Below, one piece after another: positions 50,205 to 58,005 of a DNA stretch of 60,588 nucleotides (its first letter is position 1; the number at the start of each line of letters is the position of its first letter). The notes beneath the pieces were generated by a model. The model was not told where the DNA came from, made no database searches, and saw only the letters and a program-made list of their open reading frames with translations. Made by a program: the position numbers and the translations under genes. The stretch is from contig NZ_MLCE01000008.1 in assembly GCF_002300165.1 (NCBI RefSeq), positions 159,679-220,266 on the forward strand, in the 5' to 3' direction. The stretch is from Streptomyces sp. Tue6028 (GTDB taxonomy: Bacteria; Actinomycetota; Actinomycetes; Streptomycetales; Streptomycetaceae).

Positions 50205-52091
50205 GTGGACCCACGCATCGAGGACTACGCGCTCATCGGGGACGAGCAGACCGCGGCCCTGGTGAGCCGGTACGGCTCCATCGACTGGCTGTGTCTGCCC
50301 CGGTTCGACTCGGCGGCCTGCTTCGCCGCGCTGCTGGGCGACGAGGACAACGGCCACTGGCGGATCTCCCCCAAGGGCGCCGGCCCCTGCACCCGGCGCG
50401 CCTACCGCCCGGACACGCTCGTGCTGGACACCGAGTGGGAGACCGACGAGGGGGCGGTCCGGGTGACCGACCTGATGCCGCAGCGCGACGTCGCCCCCGA
50501 CGTCGTACGCGTCATCGAGGGGCTGAGCGGCCGGGTCACCGTGCAGAGCCAGCTGCGGCTGCGCTTCGACTACGGCTCGATCGTGCCGTGGATGCGCCGC
50601 GCGGAAGGCCACCGGGTGGCGGTCGCGGGCCCCGACTCGGTCTGGCTCCGCAGCGAGCCGCCCGTGCGGACCTGGGGCAAGGACTTCCGCACGTACTCGG
50701 AGTTCACGGTCGAGGCCGGGCAGAAGGTGGCCTTCGTCCTGACCTGGCACCCCTCGCACCAACCGCGTCCGCCGCTGGGCGACCCCTTCGAGGCGCTGCG
50801 CAGCAGCGTCGAGGACTGGCAGGCGTGGGCGGCGGGCTGCCGCTACGACGGCCCGCACCGGGACGCCGTCGTGCGCTCCCTGATCACCCTCAAGGCCCTC
50901 ACCTACTCGCCGACCGGCGGCATCGTGGCCGCCCCCACGACCTCGCTGCCCGAGGAGCTCGGCGGCGTCCGCAACTGGGACTACCGGTACTGCTGGCTGC
51001 GCGACTCCACCCTCACCCTCGGCGCCCTCCTGTCGGCCGGCTACCACGAGGAGGCCGAGGCCTGGCGCGACTGGCTGCTGCGCGCGGTGGCGGGCGACCC
51101 GGCGGACCTGCAGATCATGTACGGCCTGTCCGGGGAGCGCCGGCTGACCGAGTTCGAGGTGCCGTGGCTCTCCGGCTTCGCGGGCTCGACCCCGGTCCGG
51201 ATCGGCAACGCCGCCGTGGAGCAGTTGCAGCTGGACGTGTACGGCGAGGTCATCGACTCGCTGGCGCTGTCTCGGCGTTCGGGTCTGCCGTTCAAGCCCC
51301 ATATGTGGCGGGTGTGGTGCGCCCTGATGGACTTCGTGCGCACGGCGTGGCGGCAGCCCGACGAGGGCATCTGGGAAGTGCGGGGCCCGCGCAGGCACTT
51401 CGTGTACTCCAAGGTGATGGCCTGGGTGGCCGCCGACCGCGCGGTGCGCGCCCTGGAGAGCGAACCGGCACTCGGCGGCGACCTGGAGGGCTGGCGCGCG
51501 ATGCGCGACGAGGTGCACCGCGAGGTGTGCGAGCGCGGCTTCGACCCGGAGCGGAACACGTTCACCCAGTCCTACGGCTCGCGCGAGCTGGACGCCTCCT
51601 TGCTGCTGATCCCCCGGGTCGGTTTCCTGCCGCCCGACGATCCGAGGGTCGTCGGCACGATCGACGCCGTTCGCACGGAGCTCGACAACAACGGCTTCCT
51701 GCGTCGCTACGACATCGACCCGTCCGGCGCCGTCGAGGTGTCCGTCGACGAGACCGAGATGTCCGTGAGCGAGACCGAGGTGTCCCTGAGCGAGACCGAG
51801 ATGTCCGTCAGCAGCCCCGGCAAGCACGTCGTCGACGGGCTTCCCGGCGGCGAGGGAACGTTCCTCGTCTGCTCGTTCTGGCTCGCGGAGGCGCTGCACG
51901 CGACGGGCCGGAAGCAGGAGGCCCGCGAGTTGTTCGACCGGCTGGTGGCGCTGACCAACGACGTGGGGCTGCTGTCCGAGGAGTACGACCCCGTCGCCGG
52001 ACGCCAGCTCGGCAATTTCCCCCAGGCGTTCAGCCACATCGGCCTGGTGAGCACCGCCCTCGCCCTGTTCGGGGGCGACCGGGCAGGATAG
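50205..52091 (+). CDS. Glycoside hydrolase family 15 protein
   Basis: 628 residues of the bacterial GH15 type (glucoamylase/trehalase-like) acting on alpha-glucosides. N-terminal beta-sandwich beginning DPRIEDYALIGDEQTAALVSRYGSIDWLCLPRFDSAACFAALLGD, then an (alpha/alpha)6 barrel with LGGVRNWDYRYCWLRDSTLTLGALL and later catalytic region FGLLP... replaced here by CERGFDPERNTFTQSYGSRELDASLLLIP. In the barrel, residues 512-536 are four tandem copies of a heptapeptide (V/M-S-V/L-S/D-E-T-E), an insertion absent from the family. GTG start at 50205; the extra frame upstream is not protein-like. Cytosolic, no signal peptide. Confidence 0.86.
   Translation: MDPRIEDYALIGDEQTAALVSRYGSIDWLCLPRFDSAACFAALLGDEDNGHWRISPKGAGPCTRRAYRPDTLVLDTEWETDEGAVRVTDLMPQRDVAPDVVRVIEGLSGRVTVQSQLRLRFDYGSIVPWMRRAEGHRVAVAGPDSVWLRSEPPVRTWGKDFRTYSEFTVEAGQKVAFVLTWHPSHQPRPPLGDPFEALRSSVEDWQAWAAGCRYDGPHRDAVVRSLITLKALTYSPTGGIVAAPTTSLPEELGGVRNWDYRYCWLRDSTLTLGALLSAGYHEEAEAWRDWLLRAVAGDPADLQIMYGLSGERRLTEFEVPWLSGFAGSTPVRIGNAAVEQLQLDVYGEVIDSLALSRRSGLPFKPHMWRVWCALMDFVRTAWRQPDEGIWEVRGPRRHFVYSKVMAWVAADRAVRALESEPALGGDLEGWRAMRDEVHREVCERGFDPERNTFTQSYGSRELDASLLLIPRVGFLPPDDPRVVGTIDAVRTELDNNGFLRRYDIDPSGAVEVSVDETEMSVSETEVSLSETEMSVSSPGKHVVDGLPGGEGTFLVCSFWLAEALHATGRKQEARELFDRLVALTNDVGLLSEEYDPVAGRQLGNFPQAFSHIGLVSTALALFGGDRAG
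51738..51812 (+). repeat. Heptad tandem repeat inside the GH15 gene
   Basis: Units 51738-51758, 51759-51779, 51780-51800 and part of 51801-51812 repeat a 21-bp pattern encoding a Ser/Glu-rich heptapeptide in frame. Length is a multiple of three, so it is a coding minisatellite. Confidence 0.75.
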
Positions 52092-52096
52092 GGGGC

Positions 52097-52852
52097 ATGG
52101 ATCTTGGACTGAAGGACCGTGTGTACGTCGTCACGGGAGCCACCCGCGGGCTGGGCAACGCCGCCGCGCGTGAACTCGTCGCCGACGGCGCGAAGGTGAT
52201 CGTCACCGGGCGCGACGAGAAGAGCGCCGCCGAGGCGGCGTCCGCGCTCGGCCCGAACGCGGTCGGTGTCGCCGCCGACAACGGCGACCCGGCGACCGCG
52301 ACCCGGCTCGTCGCGGCGGCCCATGAGCACTTCGGTGGTTTCGACGGCATCCTGATCAGCGTCGGCGGTCCGGCGCCGGGATTCGTCGCCGACAACACCG
52401 ACGAGCAGTGGACGGCCGCGTTCGACTCGGTCTTCCTCGGCGCGGTGCGACTGGCCCGCACGGCCGCCGCGGAGCTCGGCGAGGGCGGGGTCATCGGGTT
52501 CGTGCTCTCCGGCTCGGTGCACGAACCGATCCCCGGGCTGACCATCTCCAACGGCCTGCGTCCCGGACTCGCGGGCTTCGCCAAGTCCCTCGCGGACGAG
52601 CTCGGCCCGCGCGGCATCCGCGTCCTCGGGCTGCTGCCGTCGCGCATCGACACCGACCGCGTCCGCGAGCTGGACGGTCTGTCCGCCGACCCGGAGGCCA
52701 CCCGTGCGGCCAACGAGGCACGCATCCCGCTGCGCCGCTACGGCACTCCCGAGGAGTTCGGCCGCGCGGCCGCGTTCCTGCTCTCGCCTGCAGCCTCCTA
52801 TCTGACCGGCATCATGCTGCCGGTGGACGGCGGCATGCGGCACGGTTTCTGA
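52097..52852 (+). CDS. SDR family protein with unusual active site
   Basis: A 251-residue short-chain dehydrogenase fold: TGATRGLGNAAAREL for NAD(P), a helix alpha-G and the C-terminal VDGGM motif. In the position of the catalytic YxxxK the residues are S151 and R155 (ISNGLRPGL), and the usual catalytic Ser is in LSGSVHEP. Without Tyr and Lys it may be a reductase with a different mechanism or a non-catalytic binding protein. ATG at 52097 is six bases after the GH15 stop (aggatagggggc), so it is probably cotranscribed with it. Confidence 0.85.
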   Translation: MDLGLKDRVYVVTGATRGLGNAAARELVADGAKVIVTGRDEKSAAEAASALGPNAVGVAADNGDPATATRLVAAAHEHFGGFDGILISVGGPAPGFVADNTDEQWTAAFDSVFLGAVRLARTAAAELGEGGVIGFVLSGSVHEPIPGLTISNGLRPGLAGFAKSLADELGPRGIRVLGLLPSRIDTDRVRELDGLSADPEATRAANEARIPLRRYGTPEEFGRAAAFLLSPAASYLTGIMLPVDGGMRHGF

Positions 52853-52860
52853 CCGCAGAC

Positions 52861-52874
52861 GGGCGGTACCGCCC
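52861..52874. repeat. 14-bp perfect palindrome
   Basis: gggcggtaccgccc follows the SDR stop codon by 8 bp. It may help end the transcript or bind a protein; the loopless symmetry favours the second. Confidence 0.4.
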
Positions 52875-52887
52875 CCGAACACCGCTG

Positions 52888-52978
52888 TGCGGTACGGCCT
52901 CTCGACGCCGCGGTGCGGCACGGCTGCACAACGCGGCCTTGCGGCACGGCTGCACAACGGGGCCGTGCGGCACGGCTG
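52888..52978. repeat. Tandem 26-bp repeats in non-coding DNA
   Basis: Near-identical 26-mers starting gcggcacggctgcacaac at 52915-52940 and 52941-52966, with a degenerate copy before (52888-52913) and a partial one after. They lie between the SDR and AmaP genes. Confidence 0.7.
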
Positions 52979-52999
52979 TCGGTCGGCGCACGGACGGCT

Positions 53000-53041
53000 C
53001 GGCGGGTCAACTCACGCGCTCGGCGGGTCAGCTCACGCGCT
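53000..53041. repeat. Tandem 21-bp duplication overlapping the amaP stop codon
   Basis: cggcgggtca[a/g]ctcacgcgct occurs twice, at 53000-53020 and 53021-53041. The right copy contains the end of the AmaP reading frame (its stop at 53028-53030), so the left copy is a displaced duplicate of the gene's 3' end. Confidence 0.65.
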
Positions 53042-53606
53042 CGGCCCGGTGCTTGACCCCGCGCAGGCGCGCCTCCGCGGGGATCGAGGCGAGGCCCGCC
53101 GAGTCCCGCGCGTGCGCGAGCGCCTCCGTGGTGAGCAGATGCAGCGCGTCCCCGGGGTCCACGTGCGGTTCCAGCTGGAGCTGCACGCGGGCCTCCGGCG
53201 TGCTGCGCCGTCCGGTCAGCAGCACGTGCGCCTGCGCGACGCCGTCCAGCCTGTCCGCCTCGGCGGCCAGTACGCCTTCCAGGGCCCGTCCGCGCAGCAG
53301 CGCGCCCTCGCCGTCGCCGGTGTCCACGAGCACCTCGGCGAGCCGACGGCGCCGCAGCACGGCCACGAGCCACCACAGGGCGAGCAGCAGCAGGACCGCG
53401 AGGGCGGCGATGACGGTCGGCCACCACCATCCGTGGTCCCGCAAGCGGGCCCGGTCGGCGTCGCTGAGCAGCACGTCGTGCCGCCCTTCGTGGATCCACC
53501 ACGACGGCGGGCGCACGCCGAGCCCGACGGCGAGCACGGATCCGCCGAGGACGAGCAGCGCGAGACCGATGATCCCGATCAGTACGCGGTTGACGATGCG
53601 CAGCAC
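53028..53606 (-). CDS. amaP: Alkaline-shock-response membrane anchor protein AmaP
   Basis: 192 residues: two membrane helices at about 3-30 (IVNRVLIGIIGLALLVLGGSVLAVGLGV) and 60-85 (WWWPTVIAALAVLLLLALWWLVAVL), then a cytosolic domain ending in an Arg-rich segment. AmaP anchors Asp23 to the membrane in low-GC Gram-positives; two Asp23/Gls24-family genes are in the same cluster here. GTG start at 53606 with gagg. Its stop codon sits inside a 21-bp tandem duplication. Confidence 0.8.
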   Translation of the reverse strand: MLRIVNRVLIGIIGLALLVLGGSVLAVGLGVRPPSWWIHEGRHDVLLSDADRARLRDHGWWWPTVIAALAVLLLLALWWLVAVLRRRRLAEVLVDTGDGEGALLRGRALEGVLAAEADRLDGVAQAHVLLTGRRSTPEARVQLQLEPHVDPGDALHLLTTEALAHARDSAGLASIPAEARLRGVKHRAERVS

Positions 53607-53610
53607 TGCC

Positions 53611-54285
53611 TCACCCCTTCCGTCCGGGGCGCCTCACGTGCACCGACAGGGAGGGCGGCCGGGCGAGCCCGAGCCCTCGGATGCCGTCGGCGAGTGTGGC
53701 GTCCAGGTCGGCACGTACGTCGTCGAGTTCGCGGAAGTGCGAGAGCGCGCGCACGGCGGCCTTGCGCCGGCCCATGTGGACCCGGACCGACTGCACGCCG
53801 GCGACCTCCATGGCCCGGTCGCGCAGCGCCATCGCCGCGGCGCCCCGGTGCAGCCCGGCCCGCACGTCCGGGTGGGTGCGCCGCATCGGCAGGACGTCCC
53901 GCAGCCCCGGTGTGGCCGCGAGGACGATCAGCCACAGTCCGACGGCCGCGGCGACACCCGCGCCGACGAGCACCCAGGTGTCGTCCAGGGGCCGTTCGGC
54001 GAGCGAGTCGGCCAGGGTCCTGCGCCAGCGCATGGCGGGCCGGTGCGCGCGCACGGCCGCCACGTCGTACAGGAAGGCGCCCGCGCAGAGGAGGATCAGC
54101 ACCGCGAGGACGCCCGCCGGGATCCGGCGGGCGGACCAGAAGCGGCCCTGGCCGCCGTCCTCGTCCTCGTCGGTGCGCAGTGGTTCGTAGTCCGCCGCGG
54201 AGGCGGACTGGCCGAGTGCGCTCTCGCCGGCCTTCTCCATGACGGGCATGCGCCGGGTGTTCTCCGAGCCCTGGGGCTCGCTCAT
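53611..54285 (-). CDS. DUF6286 membrane protein
   Basis: 224 residues, two helices (about 55-75 and 105-127), a Ser/Glu-rich N terminus and a C-terminal soluble domain (SVRVHMGRRKAAVRALSHFRELDDVRADLDATLADGI). Member of a family that accompanies Asp23 genes; function unknown. ATG at 54285 overlaps the next Asp23 gene's stop codon, and the frame is 4 bp from the amaP gene, so the three are one operon. Confidence 0.75.
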   Translation of the reverse strand: MSEPQGSENTRRMPVMEKAGESALGQSASAADYEPLRTDEDEDGGQGRFWSARRIPAGVLAVLILLCAGAFLYDVAAVRAHRPAMRWRRTLADSLAERPLDDTWVLVGAGVAAAVGLWLIVLAATPGLRDVLPMRRTHPDVRAGLHRGAAAMALRDRAMEVAGVQSVRVHMGRRKAAVRALSHFRELDDVRADLDATLADGIRGLGLARPPSLSVHVRRPGRKG

Positions 54286-54704
54286 CGCGTCCTCCCCTGT
54301 GCCGCGCCGGGCGTGTGTGCCAGGTGCAACCGCTCCACCCGGACGGCCACCTCCGGAACTTCCATCCCCGCCAACGCCTCTACCCGCTCGGCGACGTGCC
54401 GACGCACCGCGCCGCAGCGGCCGCCGATGTCGGAGGGATAGTCGAGTTCGAGGCTGACCCGGACGTGGGCGCTCTCGGCCGGGGTGCCCGCCGACCGGCC
54501 CGAGCCCTTCTCGTGGCGGCGCACGACCACGGTGGCGTGCGGGGCCCCGGCATCCGCGGGCAGCGCGGGCAGCACCTCGCGGGCCGCCTGTGCGGCGATC
54601 TTCGCGACCACCCGGTCGGCGATCCGGGTCGCGCCGCGCTCGGCCGCCGGCACCACCGTCAGGGGCCGCCGCGTCTCACCGAGCCGGTCCGCCTGACCTG
54701 GCAC
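54282..54704 (-). CDS. Asp23/Gls24 family protein (short form)
   Basis: 140 residues, cytosolic, the Asp23/Gls24 domain spanning about 20-125 (LADRVVAKIAAQAAREVLPALPADAGAPHATVVVRRHEKG... ERLHLAHTPG). Proteins of this group coat the inner membrane surface under envelope or alkaline stress. GTG start at 54704 is 7 bp from the upstream small-gene stop codon. Overlaps the DUF6286 gene by 4 bp. Confidence 0.8.
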   Translation of the reverse strand: MPGQADRLGETRRPLTVVPAAERGATRIADRVVAKIAAQAAREVLPALPADAGAPHATVVVRRHEKGSGRSAGTPAESAHVRVSLELDYPSDIGGRCGAVRRHVAERVEALAGMEVPEVAVRVERLHLAHTPGAAQGRTR

Positions 54705-54707
54705 GCG

Positions 54708-54893
54708 TCACCGCCGCCGGTCGTCGCGGGTGCGGAACAGGTCGCTGACGTCCAGGTCCCCTTCGAGGAACCGCCCTACGACGAAGCCGACGGCGCCCAG
54801 GGCGGCCACCAGGAGGAAGGCTCCGAAACCCCCGAAGTATCCGGCGAAGCCCAGCGCCATTCCGGCGATCATGCCGATCACGGCCAAACTCAT
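54708..54893 (-). CDS. Small membrane protein in the Asp23 operon
   Basis: A 61-residue protein that is almost all membrane: two helices at about 4-22 (AVIGMIAGMALGFAGYFGG) and 24-42 (GAFLLVAALGAVGFVVGRFL), then a short charged tail DVSDLFRTRDDRRR. Resembles DUF2273-type partners of Asp23 systems. gaggagcgcacc precedes the ATG. Confidence 0.7.
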   Translation of the reverse strand: MSLAVIGMIAGMALGFAGYFGGFGAFLLVAALGAVGFVVGRFLEGDLDVSDLFRTRDDRRR

Positions 54894-54952
54894 GGTGCGC
54901 TCCTCAGCAGTTCGGTGGCCGAGTGATCACCGGTCGTCCGGTGGCCGGGTGG

Positions 54953-55438
54953 TCACTGGAGCCGCGACTCCGGCTCCTCGTCTTCTTCCTCGGGAAGCTT
55001 CACATCACTCACCGCGATGTTGACTTCCACCACCTCGAGTCCCGTCATGCGCTCGACGGCCGCGACCACGTTCTCCCGTACGGCGCGGGCCACATCGCCG
55101 ATCGAGACGCCGTAGTCGACGACGATCTCCAGGTCGAGCGCGGTCTGCAACTCGCCGACCTCCGCCTTCACGCCCCGTGTGACGGACTTCGAGCCGCCGC
55201 CGGGCACCCTGTCGCGCACCGCACCGAAGGTCCGGCTCAGTCCGCTGCCCATCGCGTGCACGCCGAGCACGTCGCGGGCGGCGAGCCCGGCGATCTTCTC
55301 GACCACGCCGTCGGCGATCGTGGTGCGTCCGCGCGTCGCGGGGTCCCCGCCGCCGCGTCTGGTGGGCTTGCGGATCTGCGGCGACTCCGTCCCGCCTTCG
55401 GGGCTCCCCGTCCGGTTCGGCTCCGTCATGTCGGTCAT
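54953..55438 (-). CDS. Asp23/Gls24 family envelope stress protein
   Basis: 161 residues with a full Asp23 domain (about 45-150: IADGVVEKIAGLAARDVLGVHAMGSGL... ALDLEIVVDYGVSIGDVARAVRENVVAAVERMTGLEVVEVNIAVSDVKLPEEED). Longer N terminus than its neighbour, with a Pro/Arg-rich lead. ATG at 55438; a second ATG follows three codons later. First gene of the stress operon. The next gene, divergent, is separated by 87 bp. Confidence 0.85.
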   Translation of the reverse strand: MTDMTEPNRTGSPEGGTESPQIRKPTRRGGGDPATRGRTTIADGVVEKIAGLAARDVLGVHAMGSGLSRTFGAVRDRVPGGGSKSVTRGVKAEVGELQTALDLEIVVDYGVSIGDVARAVRENVVAAVERMTGLEVVEVNIAVSDVKLPEEEDEEPESRLQ

Positions 55439-55525
55439 GGCCGTACGTCCCTTTCGGTCGTCCTCCTGAGCCCACAGTAAGTGCGGTTGCGTGGTCGCGC
55501 GCCGGGGATGGGGCAGGCTGGAGCA

Positions 55526-56257
55526 ATGACGGCGGACCGGTGGACTCAGGTGGTGCGGCATCAGCTCGGGCTCGGCAGACTGCTGCCCCTGGGGCTCCCG
55601 CAGGACGGCGCGTGGATCGCGGAGGCGGCGGCCGGACCGATCCTGCGGAGCGCGGCGGAGCGCGTGCGCGGGGTACGTGTGGGCGCGCTGCGGATCGCAC
55701 TCGCCGATCCGGACGAGGTGTACGACCCGGTCGTGGTGCCCCCGCCCGGCGCGCTGCCGCCCGGGCCTCTGCGGGTCGACGCCGAGTTCCGGGCCTCCGT
55801 GGATCCGACGGCGCCGGGTGCCGAGCCGCTGCCGGCCACCGCGGCGCGGCTGCGGTCGGCCCTCGCCGGGGCGGCGGACCGTCTCGGCCTGGTGGTCGCA
55901 CGGGTCGACCTGCGGATCACGGGGCTGTTGGAGGAGGACGAGGTGCCGGTCGCCGAACGCCCCGACGCTCCGCGGCCGGCGCCCGAGCCGACGGACCCCG
56001 AGGAGGCGCGGGTGGCCGCGGCGGCACGGTCCGTGCCGGGGGTGAGCCGTCTGACGGACGTCCTGGGCCACCCGGTGCACATCGAGGTCCGTCCCGGCGG
56101 TGACGCGGCGCTGCCCCGGCGCCATGTGCGCGTCGAACTGGCGGTGTCCGCGCGCAGCCACGCCGTCGAGGTGGTGGCAGCCGTCAGGGCGGCGGCCGCC
56201 CGAGCCCTCCCGGACGCCCCGTCGGTGACGGTCCTGGTGACGGCGGTGACGGAGTGA
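55526..56257 (+). CDS. Conserved hypothetical protein, Asp23-linked
   Basis: 243 residues, no membrane helix, rich in Ala, Pro and Arg. The C-terminal half has an alternating strand pattern (VHIEVRPGGDAALPRRHVRVELAVSARSHAVEVVAAVRAAAARALPDAPSVTVLVTAVTE) that resembles the Asp23 fold, so it may be a divergent relative. I recall streptomycete homologues named 'nucleopolyhedrovirus P10 family', which says nothing about function. Divergent from the Asp23 operon; ggagca lies just before the ATG. Confidence 0.65.
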   Translation: MTADRWTQVVRHQLGLGRLLPLGLPQDGAWIAEAAAGPILRSAAERVRGVRVGALRIALADPDEVYDPVVVPPPGALPPGPLRVDAEFRASVDPTAPGAEPLPATAARLRSALAGAADRLGLVVARVDLRITGLLEEDEVPVAERPDAPRPAPEPTDPEEARVAAAARSVPGVSRLTDVLGHPVHIEVRPGGDAALPRRHVRVELAVSARSHAVEVVAAVRAAAARALPDAPSVTVLVTAVTE

Positions 56258-56305
56258 TCCTCGCTGCGCGCGATGCCGCCCGGGGGTGAGGCGAGGACGC
56301 GCGAC

Positions 56306-56332
56306 GGGCACCCCGATGTGTCAGGGGTGCCC
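56306..56332. terminator. Terminator between the hypothetical and enoyl-CoA hydratase-like genes
   Basis: gggcacccc (56306-56314) and ggggtgccc (56324-56332) pair perfectly with a 9-nt loop, between the two convergent genes. Confidence 0.7.
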
Positions 56333-56482
56333 TTCCTGCGTACGGCGAGTGCGGGGCGACTCATGCGTACGGCCAGTGCCCGGCGTCGGCCGTCGGGTCG
56401 GCGCGGGTCGCCGGGTGGACGGGGCCGACGGGTCGGCGCGGGGCACCGTGCAGACGGGTGCCTCGCTCCTGGTGCCGCGGTG

Positions 56483-57274
56483 TCAGTCGCCGACGCCGGC
56501 GAGGTCGCGGAGGCGTCGGGCCTGCGCCGCCCGCTCGGCGACGCGCTGCTCCTCGTACGTCCGCTCCTGGGCACCGCGCAGCAGCGCCTTCGTCTCGATG
56601 ACGGCGTCGCGCGGTGCGGCGAGCAGCGCGGCGGACAGATCCCGTACCGCCTCGTCGAGCTGGTCGGCGGGCACGGCGAGGTTGGCGAGTCCGGTGCGCT
56701 CGGCCTCGTCGGCCGTCACGAGCCGGCCCGTCGCGCAGATCTCGAGAGCACGGGCGTAGCCCACCAGGCCCACCAGCGGATGCGTCCCGGTCAGGTCGGG
56801 GACGAGTCCCAGACTGGTCTCACGCATGGCGAACTGCACGTCGTCCGCGACGACACGCAGATCACAGGCGAGGGCAAGCTGGAACCCGGCACCGATCGCA
56901 TGCCCCTGGACAGCGGCGATGGACACGATGTCGCTGCGCCGCCACCAGGTGAACGCTTCCTGGTACTCGGCGATGGTCGCGTCGAGCTCGGCGTCGGAGC
57001 CGCGCGCCAGATCGATGAACGACGGTTCCCCGTCGAATCCCTCCGGCGTGAAGGCCTGCCGGTCGAGCCCGGCGGAGAAGGACTTGCCCTCGGCGCGCAG
57101 GACGACCACCCGGACGGAGCCCGGCAGTGACCGTCCGGCCTGCGTCAACGCCCGCCACAGAGCAGGACTCTGGGCGTTGCGCTTGGCCGGGTTGGTCAGC
57201 GTCACCGTGGCGATCGCGTCGTCGACGGTGAGCCGTACGCCGTCTTTGTCGAGTACCGGGTCGAGCGAAGCCAT
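56483..57274 (-). CDS. Enoyl-CoA hydratase/isomerase family protein
   Basis: 263 residues of the crotonase superfamily. NPAKRNAQS near the start, the oxyanion-hole segment GKSFSAGLDRQA, and the active-site region GHAIGAGFQLALACDLR then ETSLGLVPDLTGTHPL. Of the two Glu residues of true hydratases, the second is kept (E152) but the first is Q132, and the usual PGAGG is PDLTG (D160), so the reaction may be isomerisation or another crotonase activity rather than hydration. ATG at 57274. Monocistronic. Confidence 0.9.
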   Translation of the reverse strand: MASLDPVLDKDGVRLTVDDAIATVTLTNPAKRNAQSPALWRALTQAGRSLPGSVRVVVLRAEGKSFSAGLDRQAFTPEGFDGEPSFIDLARGSDAELDATIAEYQEAFTWWRRSDIVSIAAVQGHAIGAGFQLALACDLRVVADDVQFAMRETSLGLVPDLTGTHPLVGLVGYARALEICATGRLVTADEAERTGLANLAVPADQLDEAVRDLSAALLAAPRDAVIETKALLRGAQERTYEEQRVAERAAQARRLRDLAGVGD

Positions 57275-57347
57275 GGGGCGCCTCCGATGGGTGCGGTCGG
57301 ATCAGGTGCGTGCCCAGAGGAGACACACCTAAGTGACTGCACAGTAA

Positions 57348-57379
57348 CCACCCGGCCGATCGCGCGACCGACCGGGTGG
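57348..57379 (-). terminator. Hairpin downstream of the small HTH gene
   Basis: ccacccgg (57348-57355) and ccgggtgg (57372-57379) pair perfectly with a 16-nt loop, 31 bp past the HTH gene's stop codon. Confidence 0.6.
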
Positions 57380-57410
57380 CCACCACCGAAGCCGATGGGG
57401 ACGCCCGGCC

Positions 57411-57632
57411 TCAGGCCGAGGCGGCCTTCTTGCCCCTCGTCGCTCCGCCACGCCCTCGGAGCGTGACGCCCGACTCGCTGAGCATCCGGTGCACGAAGCC
57501 ATACGAGCGGCCGGTCTCTTCGGCCAGCGCCCGGATGCTCGCACCGGAGTCGTACTTCTTCTTCAGGTCTGCCGCGAGCTTGTCGCGCGCGGCGCCGGTC
57601 ACCCGGCTGCCCTTCTTCAGAGTCTCGGCCAC
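57411..57632 (-). CDS. Small helix-turn-helix protein
   Basis: 73 residues: a basic N terminus, then KKKYDSGASIRALAEETGRSYGFVHRMLSESGVTLRGRGG, a resolvase-like HTH of the type seen in conserved Streptomyces DNA-binding proteins, and a Lys/Arg-rich tail. The GTG start at 57632 is fixed by gaggagg at perfect spacing. Abundant small DNA-binding proteins of this shape may act as nucleoid or global regulators; no target can be named here. Confidence 0.8.
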   Translation of the reverse strand: MAETLKKGSRVTGAARDKLAADLKKKYDSGASIRALAEETGRSYGFVHRMLSESGVTLRGRGGATRGKKAASA

Positions 57633-57833
57633 CCGTGCCTCCTCATGGGAAGTGCGCTCTGGACTCTCATGATCACCCCTCCTGGGCGTCATGGCCACCC
57701 ATTCGGCAAGGTCCGTAAGACAAGGTTTTGACGACAGGAGCCCGTCCCCACGAGTGGAATCTTTCGTTCCGGCTGTCCCGTTCCGTACGCCTGAACGGGT
57801 TCTTCGGCGAAGTACCTGGTCAGCGACGCAAGA

Positions 57834-57866
57834 CGGCCGAGCCCTTGGGAACAAAGGGCTCGGCCG
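57834..57866 (-). terminator. Perfect 13-bp hairpin in the HTH upstream region
   Basis: cggccgagccctt (57834-57846) and aagggctcggccg (57854-57866) form a perfect 13-bp stem with a 7-nt loop. On the minus strand it is followed by tcttgcgtc. It is 200 bp upstream of the HTH gene and could be a terminator or an attenuator. Confidence 0.6.
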
Positions 57867-57980
57867 CAAAATCGATGTACGACACACCTCGGTACGAGGA
57901 GATCTCACACAGATGATGGATCACGGATCGGCCGAATGATCCATACGCAGTGGATCAGTCATTCGATCAAGCGGGGCTGA

Positions 57981-58005
57981 CCCGCCCGCCTATGGCGGGG
58001 GCGGG
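57981..58005 (-). terminator. Terminator of the ABC-F gene
   Basis: cccgcccgcc (57981-57990) pairs with ggcgggggcggg (57994-58005) around a tat loop, about 20 bp beyond the ABC-F stop codon. Confidence 0.7.

Noticed and set aside
57691..57940. Short plus-strand frames between the HTH and ABC-F genes
   Set aside because: No conserved composition, weak start context, and they overlap a strong hairpin.
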